64,000 nt of DNA from Deltaproteobacteria bacterium (GTDB taxonomy: Bacteria; Desulfobacterota; Binatia; HRBIN30; JACQVA1): the NCBI GenBank assembly GCA_016178705.1, contig JACOST010000031.1, forward strand, positions 186,001-250,000. Direction: 5' to 3'. The translations under genes and the position numbers were made by a program. Below the pieces are notes generated by a model, which was not told where the DNA came from, did no database searches, and was given only the letters and a program-made list of their open reading frames with translations. Below are positions 26,770 through 35,313 of the stretch, in pieces (position 1 is the first letter of the stretch; each line of letters begins with the position of its first letter).

Positions 26770-29046
26770 ATGGCATCGATCGCTTCGACCCCCGCAATGG
26801 CGGCCAAGGTCTATCAAACGATGGAGAAGAACCTCGCCATCGTCCGTCGCCGCCTCGGGCGCGCCTTGACGTTGGCCGACAAGGTGCTGCTCGGACATCT
26901 CGACGACCCCGAGCATCAAGAGATGAAGTCGGGCCAAAGCTATCTCTTCCTGCGTCCCGACCGCGTCGTCCTGCAGGATGTCCTCGGTCAGACGGCGATG
27001 CTGCAATTCCGGCAGACCCGTCGCGATCGCGTCGCCGTGCCCACCACGATCCATTGCGACCACTTGATCCAGGCACGCGTCGAGGGCGAGCGTGATCTGC
27101 GTGAATCACTGGATGAGAACAAGGAGGTCTACGAGTTCCTGCGCTCGGCCGCCGCGAAGTACGGCGCCGGCTTCTGGGGACCGGGCGCCGGCATCATCCA
27201 TCAGGTCGTGCTCGAGAACTATGCGTTCCCGGGCGAGCTGATCATCGGCACGGACTCCCATACTCCGAACGCGGGCGGGCTCGGCGCCTGCTCGGTCGGC
27301 GTCGGCGGCGCCGACGCGGTCGAGGTCATGGCCGGTCTGCCGTGGGAGGTGCTCTATCCGAAGCACATCGCGGTGTTCCTTACGGGCCAGATGCGCGGGT
27401 GGACGGCGCCCAAGGACGTCATCCTCTACGTCGCCGGCCAGCTCACCGTGTCGGGTGGAACCAACGCGATCGTCGAGTACATCGGTCCCGGCGCGCGCAC
27501 GATCAGCGCCACTGGCAAGGCGACGATCACCAACATGGGCGCCGAACTCGGCGCGACCACGTCGATGTTCCCCGCGGACGAAAGGATGGCGACGTACCTG
27601 CGAGCGACCGAGCGCGGTGATCTCGTGCCTCTCATGCAGCAGTACCACGGATTGCTAGAACCCGACGCCGAAGTCGAGCGCGACCCGGAGGCATACTACG
27701 ACGTCGTCGTGCGACTCGACCTCTCAACGCTGGAGCCGCATGTCGTCGGCCCGCACTCGCCGGACCGCGCGCGGCCGATCAGCCGGCTCGCCGCCGAGGT
27801 CGCCGACGCGAGCAACGGCTTCCTCGATACGATCTCGTCCGCGCTCATCGGTAGCTGCACCAACTCTTCCTACGAGGACATGAGCCGCGCGGCGGATGTT
27901 GCCGAGCAAGCGAAGGCGCACGGACTCAAGGCGGCCTCGGCGCTGATGGTGACGCCGGGCTCCGAGCAAGTACGCGCCACCATCGAGCGCGACGGCCAGA
28001 TGCGCTCTCTCAAGGATATCAACGCAACCGTGCTCGCCAATGCCTGCGGTCCCTGCATTGGCCAGTGGCGCCGGGCGAAAGAGGCGGCGGCGGCTCCGAA
28101 CACGATCGTGACCTCGTACAACCGCAACTTCCCGGCACGCAACGACGGTCAGCGGACGACGATGAACTTCATCGCCAGCCCGGAGATCGTCACCGCGCTC
28201 GCGGTTGCGGGGCGACTGTCGTTCAATCCGCTCACCGACACCCTCAACGGCGCCGATGGCAAGCCGTTCACGCTCGCGCCGCCGAAGGTCGCCCCCGAGG
28301 TGCCCGCGCGCAGTTTCGACCGCGGCCACGCCACCTTCATCGCGCCGCCCGCAGACGGGAGCGCGATCGCCCTCGAAATCAATCCGAGCAGCGAGCGCCT
28401 GCAGGCAATGGAGCCGTGGCCGGCGTGGGACGGCAAGGATCTCGTCGACATGCCGGTGCTGATGAAGACCAAAGGCAAGACGACGACCGACCAGATCTCG
28501 CCCGCCGGTCCGTGGCTGCGCTTCCGCGGCCATCTCGATCGCTTCAGCGACAACATGTTTCTGACCGCGATCAACGCTTACACCGGCGAAGCCGGCAAGG
28601 GTAAGAACGTCCTGACTGGCAACGCTGGCCAATCAATCTCGAAGAACGCGCGCGACTACAAGGCGAAGGGCATCAAGTGGGTGGTCGTGGGCGACAGCAA
28701 CTATGGCGAAGGCTCGAGCCGTGAGCACGCCGCCCTCTCGCCGCGTTTGCTCGGCGGTGCCGCAGTGATGGCGCGCAGCTTCGCGCGCATCCACGAGTCG
28801 AACCTGAAGAAGCAGGGTTTGCTGGCGCTGACGTTTCGCGATCCCGCCGACTACGACCGCATCCGCGAGGATGATCGCATCAGCCTAGTCGACCTCGCGG
28901 GCATGGCGCCGGGCAAACCCGTCGCGTGTCTCGTCAAACACGCCGACGGAACCAGCGAACGACTCGCACTCGCGCACTCTTACGGAACGTCTCAGCTCGA
29001 ATGGTTTCGCAAAGGCTCGGCGCTGAATCTGTTCCACGGCAAGTAG
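26770..29046 (+). CDS. Aconitate hydratase (mitochondrial-type aconitase)
   Basis: 758 residues, with AAGGAGGG upstream of the ATG. It interconverts citrate and isocitrate in the TCA cycle. The [4Fe-4S] Cys ligands appear in GSCTNSSYEDM and NACGPCIG. Substrate motifs HCDHLI, IGTDSHTPNAGGLG and the C-terminal swivel segment GDSNYGEGSSREHAALSPR are present. The length and motif order match the about 750-residue mitochondrial-type family rather than the longer AcnA (~890) or AcnB. The gene is monocistronic by appearance. Confidence 0.94.
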   Translation: MASIASTPAMAAKVYQTMEKNLAIVRRRLGRALTLADKVLLGHLDDPEHQEMKSGQSYLFLRPDRVVLQDVLGQTAMLQFRQTRRDRVAVPTTIHCDHLIQARVEGERDLRESLDENKEVYEFLRSAAAKYGAGFWGPGAGIIHQVVLENYAFPGELIIGTDSHTPNAGGLGACSVGVGGADAVEVMAGLPWEVLYPKHIAVFLTGQMRGWTAPKDVILYVAGQLTVSGGTNAIVEYIGPGARTISATGKATITNMGAELGATTSMFPADERMATYLRATERGDLVPLMQQYHGLLEPDAEVERDPEAYYDVVVRLDLSTLEPHVVGPHSPDRARPISRLAAEVADASNGFLDTISSALIGSCTNSSYEDMSRAADVAEQAKAHGLKAASALMVTPGSEQVRATIERDGQMRSLKDINATVLANACGPCIGQWRRAKEAAAAPNTIVTSYNRNFPARNDGQRTTMNFIASPEIVTALAVAGRLSFNPLTDTLNGADGKPFTLAPPKVAPEVPARSFDRGHATFIAPPADGSAIALEINPSSERLQAMEPWPAWDGKDLVDMPVLMKTKGKTTTDQISPAGPWLRFRGHLDRFSDNMFLTAINAYTGEAGKGKNVLTGNAGQSISKNARDYKAKGIKWVVVGDSNYGEGSSREHAALSPRLLGGAAVMARSFARIHESNLKKQGLLALTFRDPADYDRIREDDRISLVDLAGMAPGKPVACLVKHADGTSERLALAHSYGTSQLEWFRKGSALNLFHGK

Positions 29047-29058
29047 CGGCGGGGAGAA

Positions 29059-30292
29059 TCAAGCCGGTAGCGCCGATTGACGTCGCTGCAGGAAGCGGCG
29101 GACCGCAGGGTCTCGCTCGAGACCGATTGCGATTTCGTATGCGCGGCGGGATTCGTCATGCGCGCCTGTTTTGGCCAGCAGCTCGGCGCGCGCGGCCCAG
29201 TAGGGCTGGTATTCGGCGAGCCGCGCATCGCCGGCTACCTCTGGCATCGCCTCGAGAGCGGTGCTCGCGTCCTGTAACTCCGCAATCGCCAGCGCGCGAT
29301 TGATTGCGACCACCGGCGAGCCAGCGAGCGCGAACAGTGCGTCGTATAGCTGAACCACGTCTGTCCAGTTGGCGTGGCCCGTGCGGCAACGATGCACATG
29401 TGCCGACTGCAACGCACCCTCTAGCTGATAGCGGCCGATGGCGCCCAGAGCGCTGGCAATCCCACAACGCCGGATGCTGCTCGGCGAGCGGAATGTACTC
29501 GCCCTGCACATTTCTCCGCGCGCGGCGGCGGGCGTGCGCGTGAAGCATGAGTGCAAGCAGGCCCAGCGCCTCCGGTTCCTCGGGCAGCAACTCGGTCACG
29601 AGTCGGGCGAGAAAGACTGCTTCGTCGGTGAGATCGCGGCGGACGACATCGGTCCCACCGGGGTCGGTCCACCCTTCGGCAAAGGCGGCGTAGATGGCGT
29701 CGAGTACAGTGTCGAGCCGGCCGGGAAGTTCCTCGCGCTCCGGGACGCCGAATGGAACGCCGGCCTGCCGAATCTTGTCTTTGGCCCGAACGAGTCGCTT
29801 ACCCATGGCCGCCGGAGATGTGAGGAACGCCGAGGCGATTGTCTTCGCATCCAGCCCGAGCACCACCTGCAGAATCAACGGCGCACGGATGCCGACCTCG
29901 ATGGCCGGATGCGCGCAGGCGAACATCAAGGCCAGACGATGATCTGGGATTTCCGCATCCGTTGGCGCCGCGTTCAGCTCCTCGCTAAGGAACTGCAACT
30001 GCGTGGCGGCGTTCTCGCCGCTGCGGCGTCGTCGGGCGACATCGATCGTCTTTCGCCGCGCAACGGTCAGCAGCCACGCTTCCGGGTTCGACGGACAGCC
30101 GCGCAGCGACCAATCGGCCAGCGCTGAGGCGAACGCCTCCGAGAGCGCGTCTTCGGCAGCGGCCACGTCCCGCGTGCGTGCCGCAAGAAAGGCGACGAGC
30201 TTGCCGTAACTGCGACGCGCGACTGCGTCTGCCGTCCTACGCGCCTGCGTGTCGCCGTCGCGTGGTTCATTCACGCCATTGGTTTGTAGCAT
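29059..30292 (-). pseudogene. ECF42-type sigma factor with frameshifted C-terminal extension
   Basis: The first frame (30292 down to about 29460) encodes sigma region 2 (AAAEDALSEAFASALADW) and region 4 (ILQVVLGLDAKTIASAFLTS), and enters the C-terminal extension (EYIPLAEQHPALWD). It then turns into unrelated sequence. The correct continuation (ASALGAIGRYQLEGALQSAHVHR to RRQSALPA) is in another frame and ends at 29059. In family members about 15 more residues lie between ALWD and GRYQLE, so the break near 29452-29463 looks like a small deletion as well as a frameshift. The extension is the TPR-like part typical of ECF42 sigma factors. Assembly error cannot be excluded. Confidence 0.8.
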
Positions 30293-30413
30293 GGCTTTGC
30301 ACGAGAAGTGCCCCTCGATACGCGGGGAAACGAGTGCTGTTCACGGCCTTCCAAAACCGTTTGCCCGAGTAGCGACCGAAGCGAGCGTATCGAGGGCGCA
30401 CTTGTGCAAAGCC
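30293..30413. repeat. 121-bp imperfect inverted-repeat element
   Basis: The left arm GGCTTTGCAC...CCTCGATACG (30293-30322) is an imperfect inverted copy of the right arm CGTATCGAGG...TGCAAAGCC (30386-30413). It fills most of the gap between the sigma factor start and the YCII gene. The left arm abuts the sigma factor ATG. It has no coding capacity and is MITE-like or could form a long hairpin in RNA. Confidence 0.6.
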
Positions 30414-30442
30414 GGCCGTGTTGCGTTGTGCTCGTTTGCGGC

Positions 30443-30793
30443 TCACGCCATGACCCAGACTGGACGCACCTCAACAACGCCATGACTTGCGGCCGGGCAG
30501 CGGGCCGCCCACGAGAGCGCGGCATCAAGGTCCGCTACGTCGATGACGAAGTAGCCGCCGAATTGCTCTTTCGAATCCGCATAGGGGCCATCAAGCACCT
30601 GCGACTTGCCATTCGCGACCCGCACGGTCGTCGCTGCCGAACTCGCCTGGAGGCGGTTGCCGCCCCTGAGGGCGCCCGCCTTCGTCAGTGCGTCCATGAA
30701 AGCGGTATAGGCCGCTACCCCTTGTTCCTGCTCGGCCTTTGTCAGTTTGGACCAACCGGCCTCGTTCACATAGGTCATCAGCATGTATTGCAT
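30443..30793 (-). CDS. YCII-related (DGPF-type) protein
   Basis: 116 residues, starting MQYMLM with AAGGAG 7 nt upstream. The YCII fold is recognisable, including the DGPF-like motif as DGPYADSKEQFGGYFVIDV. Proteins of this family are the standard genetic partners of ECF42 sigma factors, and here the partner sigma gene lies just downstream on the same strand. The biochemical role is not settled. The two genes are separated by the inverted-repeat element at 30293-30413. Confidence 0.85.
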   Translation of the reverse strand: MQYMLMTYVNEAGWSKLTKAEQEQGVAAYTAFMDALTKAGALRGGNRLQASSAATTVRVANGKSQVLDGPYADSKEQFGGYFVIDVADLDAALSWAARCPAASHGVVEVRPVWVMA

Positions 30794-30964
30794 GGGAGTC
30801 TCCTTCCTGGGTTCGTGGGTGGGCGACATGCCCGCTACTACGATGACGCTCGAACGCCGGCGATTTGGACAGGCGCGCCAAGATGTTCTTTCCGGAGCTA
30901 GTTTGCAGAACGCGTCTGCGATTCTCACCCGCCGGCGCTCACAAGGGGCGTCTATCTCATCCGA

Positions 30965-31531
30965 TTAAACCAGCGCCTCGTCCCAGCGTTCGAGAATCGC
31001 ATCAACCGTCTGGATCGGCGACTGTTTTGATGAATCGATCCGCAGCCCAATCTCTGGGGTCGCATTGATCCATCCCTGAAATGTGCGAATCGCATCTTCG
31101 ATGCGCTCACCTCTCGACATCCACCTCCGGTAGGCCTCCTTCTCGCGCCCGAGTTCGCGCTCGACCACGGCCTCGACACTTGGGGCCAACACGACAATGC
31201 GAAGTGGTCTGGTCCGCACCCAACTGAGGTATCGCGTGAGGTCCGCGCCGAGGACCATGTCGGTTGAAACCACGATGAAGCCTGCGGCCACCAACGAATC
31301 AACCAGGAACGCTGCGTTGCGATAGCGGAGATGGAGGTGACTGATCGCCTCCGGAGACGGGTCCGGGGTCATGTCTATGCGGCCGGACACGAGCAACCTC
31401 CACATCAGATCGCCCTCGACGAAAGCGCTGCGCTCGAAGCGCTCTGCGAGCAGGCGGCCCACCGTGGACTTACCTGCGGCCTGGATGCCGCTGACCAATA
31501 CAGCGGATGGCTGAGAGACTTGATCAGTCAT
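30965..31531 (-). CDS. P-loop kinase-like ATPase
   Basis: 188 residues. Walker A is GIQAAGKST near the N-terminus. FVEGDLMWRLL and VVSTDMVLG provide acidic residues, and RGERIEDAIRTFQGW resembles a lid region. The layout resembles chloramphenicol phosphotransferase-like or nucleotide kinase-like proteins that phosphorylate small molecules. The substrate is unknown. Its ATG overlaps the stop of the upstream DUF1772-like gene by 4 bp, so the pair is probably an operon. Confidence 0.78.
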   Translation of the reverse strand: MTDQVSQPSAVLVSGIQAAGKSTVGRLLAERFERSAFVEGDLMWRLLVSGRIDMTPDPSPEAISHLHLRYRNAAFLVDSLVAAGFIVVSTDMVLGADLTRYLSWVRTRPLRIVVLAPSVEAVVERELGREKEAYRRWMSRGERIEDAIRTFQGWINATPEIGLRIDSSKQSPIQTVDAILERWDEALV

Positions 31532-32016
31532 TGGCGATCAGCGCGCACGCCGAGCATCACTGCGACAAAGGCACTGGCCCCGATCGCGGTGCGGAGCCAA
31601 TGCCACCACGCCCAAGCGGCAAGCTCTGTCGCGACGCTATCGCGCGCAATAGTTCCAGCGGCAAAGCGCGCGTTGACGTCCTGAAAGTACAACGGGAACG
31701 CCGCGAGAACCGCAAGCGTAAGAACGGCGGACACGATGAGCAGACTACGGCCGGGGCGACGCCCGTATCCGTGCAGAGCCGCCGCTGCTACCGCGAGGAC
31801 GGCGCCGCCAATCTCCAGCGGGCCGAAGAAGTTGAACAACAGCGATGCGTTGGCAGCATACCAATCGAGGAACGACTCGGGCGGTAAGGACCGCCAGTAC
31901 GGTACGAGCACTGCGGCCTCCGTGAGCATCGCACCGGCTGATAGTCCGAGCGCGAGCACGGCGAGCAGGCTGACTACCGACGCAATGGTATCCAGTGACG
32001 TTCTTGTTTTGGACAC
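31528..32016 (-). CDS. DUF1772-like four-TM membrane protein
   Basis: 162 residues with four hydrophobic helices. VSLLAVLALGLSAGAMLTEAAVLVPYW, LLFNFFGPLEIGGAVLAVAAAAL and TELAAWAWWHWLRTAIGASAF follow the DUF1772 pattern (anthrone-oxygenase-like membrane proteins). No function can be assigned here. It precedes the P-loop kinase gene with a 4-bp overlap. Confidence 0.65.
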   Translation of the reverse strand: MSKTRTSLDTIASVVSLLAVLALGLSAGAMLTEAAVLVPYWRSLPPESFLDWYAANASLLFNFFGPLEIGGAVLAVAAAALHGYGRRPGRSLLIVSAVLTLAVLAAFPLYFQDVNARFAAGTIARDSVATELAAWAWWHWLRTAIGASAFVAVMLGVRADRQ

Positions 32017-32046
32017 GAGCTAGGCTCAATCCGAAGGAGGAGAGGA

Positions 32047-32192
32047 AACCGCCGATGCACGCCGATGAACGCAGATGCGGAACTCGACGCGACTCACCGC
32101 TTGATCATCAAATGCCTTTCGATGGGGTTTACTGATCTCGTTCGCTTTTGCAAAACGCTCTGATCGGCGAACATCGGCGTCTATCGGCGGTT
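32047..32192. repeat. 146-bp inverted-repeat element with GCCGATG repeats
   Basis: The left arm AACCGCCGATGCACGCCGAT (start 32047) recurs inverted on the right as ATCGGCGTCTATCGGCGGTT (to 32192). Each arm contains several CGCCGATG/CGCAGATG units. It occupies the intergenic space between the DUF1772-like and DUF2834-like genes and has no ORF. Such GCCGATGAACGC-type palindromes are known as dispersed intergenic repeats in environmental bacteria; family assignment is inference. Confidence 0.6.
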
Positions 32193-32221
32193 GCATCATG
32201 ATCTCGCCTTGGGGCGCGCAC

Positions 32222-32596
32222 CTATGAGCGGGGTCGCTGCGCGGCGATCTTCAACTGCCTGGCGATCATGAAGAGGGGAAACATCACCGAGATGGCGACG
32301 GCGACGGAGAGCAGCATGTACACCCAGACAAAACGGACTCCCAGACGCTTCGCTTCAACAATCATGAGTGTGAACGCGGCGAGGAGAAGGAAGACCAGAT
32401 CGTTGGCGATCGAGGCTGCCGCCGGATTCGCATAGGCAAGCGCGATGAAGCCTAGCGCGCCACCGTTGTTAGGGAGTGCGAAGAACTTCAGGTTCTCCGT
32501 TCCCCACGTGGCAATCAACGCGCCGACAGCGATGACGGCGTACACGATACAGAGCAGCCTGTCGCCGCTGGGCATTCTCTTCCTCTGGTCTGTCAT
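32222..32596 (-). CDS. DUF2834-like three-TM membrane protein
   Basis: About 124 residues from MTDQRKR. Three hydrophobic helices: LLCIVYAVIAVGALIATW, ANDLVFLLLAAFTLMIVEA and WVYMLLSVAVAISVMFPLFMIA. The NGG...ALAYANPAAASIANDL segment and overall layout fit the DUF2834 family. Function is unknown. It lies 54 bp downstream of another small membrane protein gene on the same strand. Confidence 0.65.
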   Translation of the reverse strand: MTDQRKRMPSGDRLLCIVYAVIAVGALIATWGTENLKFFALPNNGGALGFIALAYANPAAASIANDLVFLLLAAFTLMIVEAKRLGVRFVWVYMLLSVAVAISVMFPLFMIARQLKIAAQRPRS

Positions 32597-32650
32597 CCGT
32601 CCTGCCTGTACCTCAGCGTCTGCGGTGAACTCCACCCTGCTTCATCGCGC

Positions 32651-33043
32651 CTAGTTCGACGGCCCACGAAGCGTGGCCTTGCCTCCTCGTTTGGAGACGA
32701 CGACCAGCCCCAGCGCAACCAACGCCGGCGCGGCTTGAACGAACAGGATCGAAGCGTTGGCGGTGAGTCCGCCGAAGACGCCGGCCACGACCACGCAGCC
32801 GAGAAAGAACACTTTGATCGAGCGGGCCGCGCGCTGCGAGAACAGGCCCCAGATCAGACCGACCGCAAGGAAGCCGTTGTAAAGACCTTGGTTGGCGGCG
32901 AGCACCCGCGACGCTTCGGCAAACTCTGGCGTCAGACCGAACGTGCGCGTTCCGAGCGGTGTGGTCCACAAGAACATCTCCAGAACGAGAAACCAGAGGT
33001 GTTCGATGGCGACGATTGCGACGAGCGCGTTAGCTGCAGTCAT
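32651..33043 (-). CDS. DUF1304-family membrane protein
   Basis: About 130 residues. Four TM helices and the family pattern ALVAIVAIEHLWFLVLEMFLW, NQGLYNGFLAVGLIWGL and SIKVFFLGCVVVAGVFGGLT are present. Function unknown. The ATG at 33043 and an in-frame GTG at 33046 are both possible. Confidence 0.82.
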   Translation of the reverse strand: MTAANALVAIVAIEHLWFLVLEMFLWTTPLGTRTFGLTPEFAEASRVLAANQGLYNGFLAVGLIWGLFSQRAARSIKVFFLGCVVVAGVFGGLTANASILFVQAAPALVALGLVVVSKRGGKATLRGPSN

Positions 33044-33175
33044 CACATTGCTTTCCCTCTGGTGGGCCGCTCAACGGGTTGCGCATGAACGGCCGGTGCG
33101 CCGGCACTAGCGTGCTAAGCCGCGTGAAGCTGCGCTCTGAACCCATGACGCACGCCGGGCGGGCGACAGGGCGCG

Positions 33176-33307
33176 CTACCTCTTCGGTTTAGTCGGAAGC
33201 CATGCCTGCGCTCCCTGCCGCTTGTCTTTCTCGCTTTTGGACTGCTGGTTGGCAACGTTCTTTTGTTTCAGGTCGCGTTGCTTCGCCTTTGGAGATTTGT
33301 CGCCCAT
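33176..33307 (-). CDS. 43-residue basic protein of the MGDKSPKxKQR type
   Basis: ATG at 33307 with GGAGGG 5 nt upstream. It starts MGDKSPKAKQRDLKQKNVAN and continues as a highly charged, Lys/Gln-rich protein, ending TKPKR-TAG. Small proteins beginning MGDKSPKSKQR are widely conserved in bacterial genomes without known function. The good ribosome binding site and conserved start make this a real gene despite its size. Confidence 0.7.
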   Translation of the reverse strand: MGDKSPKAKQRDLKQKNVANQQSKSEKDKRQGAQAWLPTKPKR

Positions 33308-33453
33308 GAATGCCCTCCGTTCGATGGCGAAAGGCCATCGCGTCGCAGCTTGATCCTACTCTTCGTTGGGCGCAAGCCGCGAGCACCCCGATTGAGAGCC
33401 TCCACCATCGCAGGTGCTGCGGGTCGTAGCTTCCGACGGATTCATACCTGGCA

Positions 33454-34629
33454 TCACCGCTCAGGCGCCGTCTGCATAAGCGACTTTGCGACTGCTTGTC
33501 GGAGCTGGGGAAAACGCTCGCGAAAGGCCCGCAGAGTGCTCTCCGAGGCGTCGACCACGGTCCAGCCACCACTCGCCCACTCAACGATGCTGCCCCCACC
33601 AGTGAACCGCAATGTGCCCGCGTAGACCACTTGGCGAGCGCCCACCTCGAACCATGCCTGAACCTGGCTGCTCATAGCCGCCGAATTCCATTTCACGATC
33701 CGATATCGGCCCGCGGGTAGCGACACATAGAAGTCGGAGAGAAACCCGCGCGTATCGCATGAAATGGCGTAGCTCTTGCCGTCGGTCTCGCTCTCGATGG
33801 TGAGCTCCATGCGACCAACGAACAGATTCGGAGCGGGCGTCAATGGTTGGCCATCCGGACGGACGACTTCCACGCGCCCAACGACTACTGACTCTGCGGA
33901 TTCTCCCAGGCTATACCCGGCCGGAATCGTTGCTGCCGTCGTACTAGCACCGCCGCCCGATGAAGGCCCTCGATCGTCTCTCGTTGCTGTTAGTTCTGAG
34001 CGGATCGGAAACTTGTTGAACATGAGGCTCTTCACAAAAGGTTCCCCCTCTGCTCCCAGGGATAGCGGTTGTTCTTCTTGGAGCCTCCTTTGGCTGTATT
34101 GAATGTCGATGGCGACGTCCGGCGAATCCGGATGCAGGCAGACAAAGCCATGCATGTCCAGGACGAAGAGAGAGTCTGGAAACCCGGGGACTCCGCGGTC
34201 CTCAACTGTCGCATCATATCTCAAGCAGTCCGGTGCCGGAGTGCCGTCGAGAGAAGTATTGACTGAGAGAGGCCGGTAGCGTCCCGTCTGCTCAGAGTAG
34301 GCCTGGGCAATCTTCTGGAGGACCTCGGCGTGGCTTCCTGCTGAGATGGGAACCCGACCGCCTCTCACTGTCGCAGTAACCGTATGGGTTTGCGATGGTG
34401 GTGTGAGCCGTTTGCCAAACGAGACAATCACACCGGGCCCGAGTTGTTGGCGAAGCTCCGGAGGCGCCACGAACCAGTTTTCTCCACTCGGAGGCAGAAT
34501 GGAGAAACCCTGGAACTCCAGGCGCTGGGTCGGATCGGCAATTGGAACCGGTCGCGCTGTCGCACAACCCACTAGCAGTGCCATCGCGCAAGCGCCCCAG
34601 TTGGGAATCCACCTTCGAAGCGGTCTCAT
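33454..34629 (-). CDS. Lipoprotein of unknown function
   Basis: About 391 residues. The N-terminus MRPLRRWIPNWGACAMALLVGC is a lipoprotein signal with lipobox LVGC, so the protein is tethered to a membrane facing the periplasm. The first half (FQGFSILPPSGENWFVAPPE ... SVNTSLDGTPAPDCLRYDA) and a C-terminal beta-rich half (DGKSYAISCDTRGFLSDFYVSLPAG, here quoted by parts) are separated by a Gly/Ser/Thr-rich stretch. No family was recognised. The start was moved from the longest frame to MRPLRRW because it begins the signal peptide. Confidence 0.65.
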   Translation of the reverse strand: MRPLRRWIPNWGACAMALLVGCATARPVPIADPTQRLEFQGFSILPPSGENWFVAPPELRQQLGPGVIVSFGKRLTPPSQTHTVTATVRGGRVPISAGSHAEVLQKIAQAYSEQTGRYRPLSVNTSLDGTPAPDCLRYDATVEDRGVPGFPDSLFVLDMHGFVCLHPDSPDVAIDIQYSQRRLQEEQPLSLGAEGEPFVKSLMFNKFPIRSELTATRDDRGPSSGGGASTTAATIPAGYSLGESAESVVVGRVEVVRPDGQPLTPAPNLFVGRMELTIESETDGKSYAISCDTRGFLSDFYVSLPAGRYRIVKWNSAAMSSQVQAWFEVGARQVVYAGTLRFTGGGSIVEWASGGWTVVDASESTLRAFRERFPQLRQAVAKSLMQTAPER

Positions 34630-34695
34630 AAGTCTCGCTTGCCTCGAGTGCGGACGGCTACAGGACATTGCTTGACATCGAATCACCGCTAGTCG

Positions 34696-35199
34696 TTAAG
34701 CAGCAAGTGCAGCCTGGCAGCTTGATCGGCGTGCTAGCTGGATCCTTCGGGTGACTTCATCCGGTCGAGTTTCCCCTTCAGTTCCTCGAAGGGTGAGCTT
34801 CCAAGAGGTCCGCAGCGAGTTGCGGCATGTGTGGGCTAGCGCCAACGACAACCGCTGGAGTTGATCCTGCGGGCACTGCTTGTCGATGCACTTCGCGAAT
34901 TCGACCATCGCCGCCTCAACCTGTGGATCCTCAACGACAGCAAGTGGACCCCAATAGAGTCTCCAGAATTCGGCGGCTGCTTTCTTGCGCTCTGGCTCAT
35001 CGCGCGACGTAGCCAGCGTGGCTGCGGCGCTTGTCGCGTCAAAGTACAACGCTACCTGGCGCTCCCAGTAGGGCCTCTTCGATTCCCGCTGCACACCATC
35101 GACGTACTCGTAGAGCCCAAACCCGGCTCCGATGGCGGCGAGTAATCCCGCTACGACCTTCAGTACTAGGTCTCGGCTTCTATACGTCGCCTCATCCAT
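34696..35199 (-). CDS. Hypothetical protein with N-terminal TM segment
   Basis: 167 residues from MDEATYRSR, preceded by GGGAGAG. One N-terminal TM helix (LVLKVVAGLLAAIGAGFGLYEYV) is followed by a soluble, largely helical domain (RKKAAAEFWRLYWGPLAVVE, AKCIDKQCPQDQL). No family was recognised. It lies 66 bp upstream of the lipoprotein gene on the same strand. Confidence 0.55.
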   Translation of the reverse strand: MDEATYRSRDLVLKVVAGLLAAIGAGFGLYEYVDGVQRESKRPYWERQVALYFDATSAAATLATSRDEPERKKAAAEFWRLYWGPLAVVEDPQVEAAMVEFAKCIDKQCPQDQLQRLSLALAHTCRNSLRTSWKLTLRGTEGETRPDEVTRRIQLARRSSCQAALAA

Positions 35200-35313
35200 G
35201 GGCTCTCCCTTGCGTATACGCCCAGGCATGCGCCGCACCGATTTTGGGCGTCGACTCCATACCTTTGATAGGCGTTGCACTCGGATTGTCCCAATTCGAT
35301 GCTCAACGCGACG

